Shown here: piece after piece, positions 62,811 through 64,000 of the stretch
How positions within the stretch are numbered: the first letter of the stretch is position 1
Layout of the letters: every line of letters starts with the position of its first letter
Source of the DNA: Bacteroidia bacterium
GTDB lineage: Bacteria > Bacteroidota > Bacteroidia > M30B66
Direction: 5' to 3'
Length of the DNA stretch: 64,000 bases
Assembly: GCA_018401705.1 (NCBI GenBank)
Contig: JAGYKL010000017.1
Span: 1-64,000, forward strand
Made by a program: the position numbers and the translations under genes
Notes under the pieces: generated by a model
What the model was told of the DNA's origin: nothing
The model's input: only the letters and a program-made list of their open reading frames with translations
Databases searched by the model: none

Positions 62811-62818
62811 TATCTTTG
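62811..62818 (+). promoter_or_regulatory. candidate -7 box of the second kinase gene (TATCTTTG)
   Basis: Full TAnnTTTG match 6 nt before the ATG at 62825; no -33 TTG at the expected distance. Possibly coincidental. Confidence 0.3.
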
Positions 62819-62824
62819 ACTGGA

Positions 62825-63814
62825 ATGCTTAATTTAAAATCCTTGCTTTTTAAAGATACACCACGTTCACTGCTTATATTCTATGTATTAGTAGTTTACG
62901 TCTTTCTTCAATTTTGTTGGTGGTCGTATTTGCTATTCGATTTGAATGCAGAGATTTTGGTTCTTAGGGAGCAACTGGCTCGTTTTTCGGGAGATGCTCA
63001 GCTAGGTGCCGAAAACATTTTAAAAGAGAAAATAGCGCAAAAGCGCTTGATGATTTTTGGCGAAGGAATAGTGTTTCTCCTACTGCTCTCACTGGGTATG
63101 ATGCAAACTAGGCGCTCCTTTAGAAGAGAAACAAATGTTGCTCGTCAACAAAAGAACTTCTTACTTTCTGTAACTCATGAGTTAAAATCTCCAATTGCTT
63201 CAGTTAAATTATACCTTCAAACACTTAGCAAACGAGAGCTTAGCAGAGAGAAACAGCAAGAGCTATTGTCAAAAGCAATAGAAGAAGCCAACCGATTAGA
63301 TCAATTGGTAGAAAATATCCTGCTGGCAAGCAGAATAGATAATCATAACTTTCAACTAATTGAGGAAGATATTAATTTAGGTGAGTTTCTCCACGATTTC
63401 ATTGACTCATTCGAGCTTAAAGCTCATAAACCAATTCTCACAAATATCGCATCCAATATTCATATTTCCGCCGACAGGCATGCATTGCATTCAATCTTTA
63501 GTAATTTATTCGAAAACGCAGTTAAATATTCAGGCGAGGATTTAAAAATTGAACTGAGTCTTTCACAAGTTGGCAATACAGCTAATGTTATTATTAAAGA
63601 CAATGGCATTGGTATTTCCGATGAAGATAAACTACGAATTTTCGATAAGTTTTATAGAGTAGGAAATGAAGAAACCCGCAGAACTAAAGGCACTGGTCTG
63701 GGCCTCTTTATTGTAAATTATCTTGTAAAAACTCAAGATGCCCAAATTGACGTGTACGATAATTCGCCGAAAGGAAGCATCTTTGAACTCAGATTTAATG
63801 TTCTTGACGCATGA
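62825..63814 (+). CDS. sensor histidine kinase
   Basis: A 329-residue membrane kinase. Two helices (LLIFYVLVVYVFLQFCWWSY and FGEGIVFLLLLSLGMM) flank a short extracytoplasmic loop, then a HisKA domain with phospho-acceptor His about residue 118 in LSVTHELKSPIASVKLYL and a HATPase_c domain (NLFENAVKYS, DNGIGISDEDKLRIFDKFYR, GTGLGLFIVNYLVK). No HAMP domain is seen. A response regulator is not adjacent in the window. Its stop overlaps the start of gpmI by four bases (ATGA), so gpmI is translationally coupled to it. Start chosen at ATG 62825. Confidence 0.9.
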   Translation: MLNLKSLLFKDTPRSLLIFYVLVVYVFLQFCWWSYLLFDLNAEILVLREQLARFSGDAQLGAENILKEKIAQKRLMIFGEGIVFLLLLSLGMMQTRRSFRRETNVARQQKNFLLSVTHELKSPIASVKLYLQTLSKRELSREKQQELLSKAIEEANRLDQLVENILLASRIDNHNFQLIEEDINLGEFLHDFIDSFELKAHKPILTNIASNIHISADRHALHSIFSNLFENAVKYSGEDLKIELSLSQVGNTANVIIKDNGIGISDEDKLRIFDKFYRVGNEETRRTKGTGLGLFIVNYLVKTQDAQIDVYDNSPKGSIFELRFNVLDA

Positions 63815-64000
63815 CAAATAAAAAAGTAGCACTTTTAATTCTTGATGGATGGGGAATTGGAAACGGAAAGCATTCTGACGCTATTCGCAATGCAAGAACT
63901 CCAGTTATGGATAAACTTCAAGAAGATTATCCTAACTCTACTTTAAGAACAGACGGATTAAATGTTGGTTTGCCCGAAGGGCAGATGGGGAATTCTGAAG
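63811..64000 (+). CDS. gpmI: 2,3-bisphosphoglycerate-independent phosphoglycerate mutase, 5' part
   Basis: Only the first 63 codons are in the window. They read KKVALLILDGWGIGNGKHSD then AIRNARTPVMDKL and PEGQMGNSE, the unmistakable N-terminus of GpmI: LILDGWG carries the first metal-binding Asp and QMGNSE the catalytic Ser. The enzyme interconverts 3- and 2-phosphoglycerate in glycolysis. It starts inside the stop of the kinase gene (ATGA). The remainder lies beyond the right edge. Confidence 0.93.
   Translation, partial: MTNKKVALLILDGWGIGNGKHSDAIRNARTPVMDKLQEDYPNSTLRTDGLNVGLPEGQMGNSE

Overview
The window comes from a member of the Bacteroidota, probably a Flavobacteriales-like lineage. Four things point there: many secreted proteins ending in type IX secretion (T9SS) sorting domains, two giant proteins with gliding-motility-type C-termini, candidate promoters of the TAnnTTTG class with few Shine-Dalgarno sites, and lineage-typical genes (S46 dipeptidyl-peptidase, DUF5686 outer-membrane protein, YifB, a GGGP-synthase-family enzyme, a hemC-hemD fusion). 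No tRNA, rRNA, CRISPR array, prophage or insertion sequence was seen. DNA is AT-rich and both strands are used.

Layout. 1-11,100: end of a T9SS cargo gene and a decayed fragment, then tag glycosylase, a secreted CBM9-like protein, an S46 dipeptidyl-peptidase, two small beta-barrels, a PPK2 kinase and an FG-GAP T9SS protein. 11,100-17,000 (minus): yifB, a 5'-damaged membrane glycosyltransferase, and a gmhA / small protein / WaaE-like glycosyltransferase operon for LPS core, then an XRE regulator. 17,000-25,600: hemA and a hemC-hemD fusion (uroporphyrinogen III synthesis), an M20 amidohydrolase, a half-size TauE transporter, a TolB-propeller/beta-barrel protein and an MBL hydrolase. 25,600-26,260: an array of GC-rich hairpin repeats with nested palindromic inserts. 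26,250-37,730 (minus): a cluster of T9SS cargo genes joined by ATGA overlaps, with duplicated sorting-domain fragments and a 1 kb frameshift-riddled stretch. 37,700-41,870: small lipoprotein, pdeM, a vWA protein with a lost 5' end, and remnants of a MazF-like toxin, a Bcp peroxiredoxin and a DUF429-like nuclease. 41,860-49,620: DUF5686 protein, a very large NtrY-like histidine kinase, a methyltransferase and a GGGP-synthase-family enzyme. 49,990-59,490: two giant choice-of-anchor-L / PKD or Ig-like / gliding-motility C-terminal proteins flanking an Sfp-type phosphopantetheinyl transferase. 59,500-64,000: a HisF-like protein lacking one catalytic aspartate, a POT peptide transporter, a secreted thioredoxin, a second histidine kinase and the start of gpmI.

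Theme. Much of the window serves the cell envelope and surface: LPS core, outer-membrane barrels, secreted adhesin-like repeat proteins and envelope sensors, next to housekeeping haem and glycolysis genes. The most unusual parts are the modular and decaying T9SS cluster, the nested hairpin array, the run of three broken genes near 40.5-41.9 kb, the HisF-like paralog, and candidate -7 boxes lying only a few bases before several start codons. I do not see a clear undescribed defence or mobile system.
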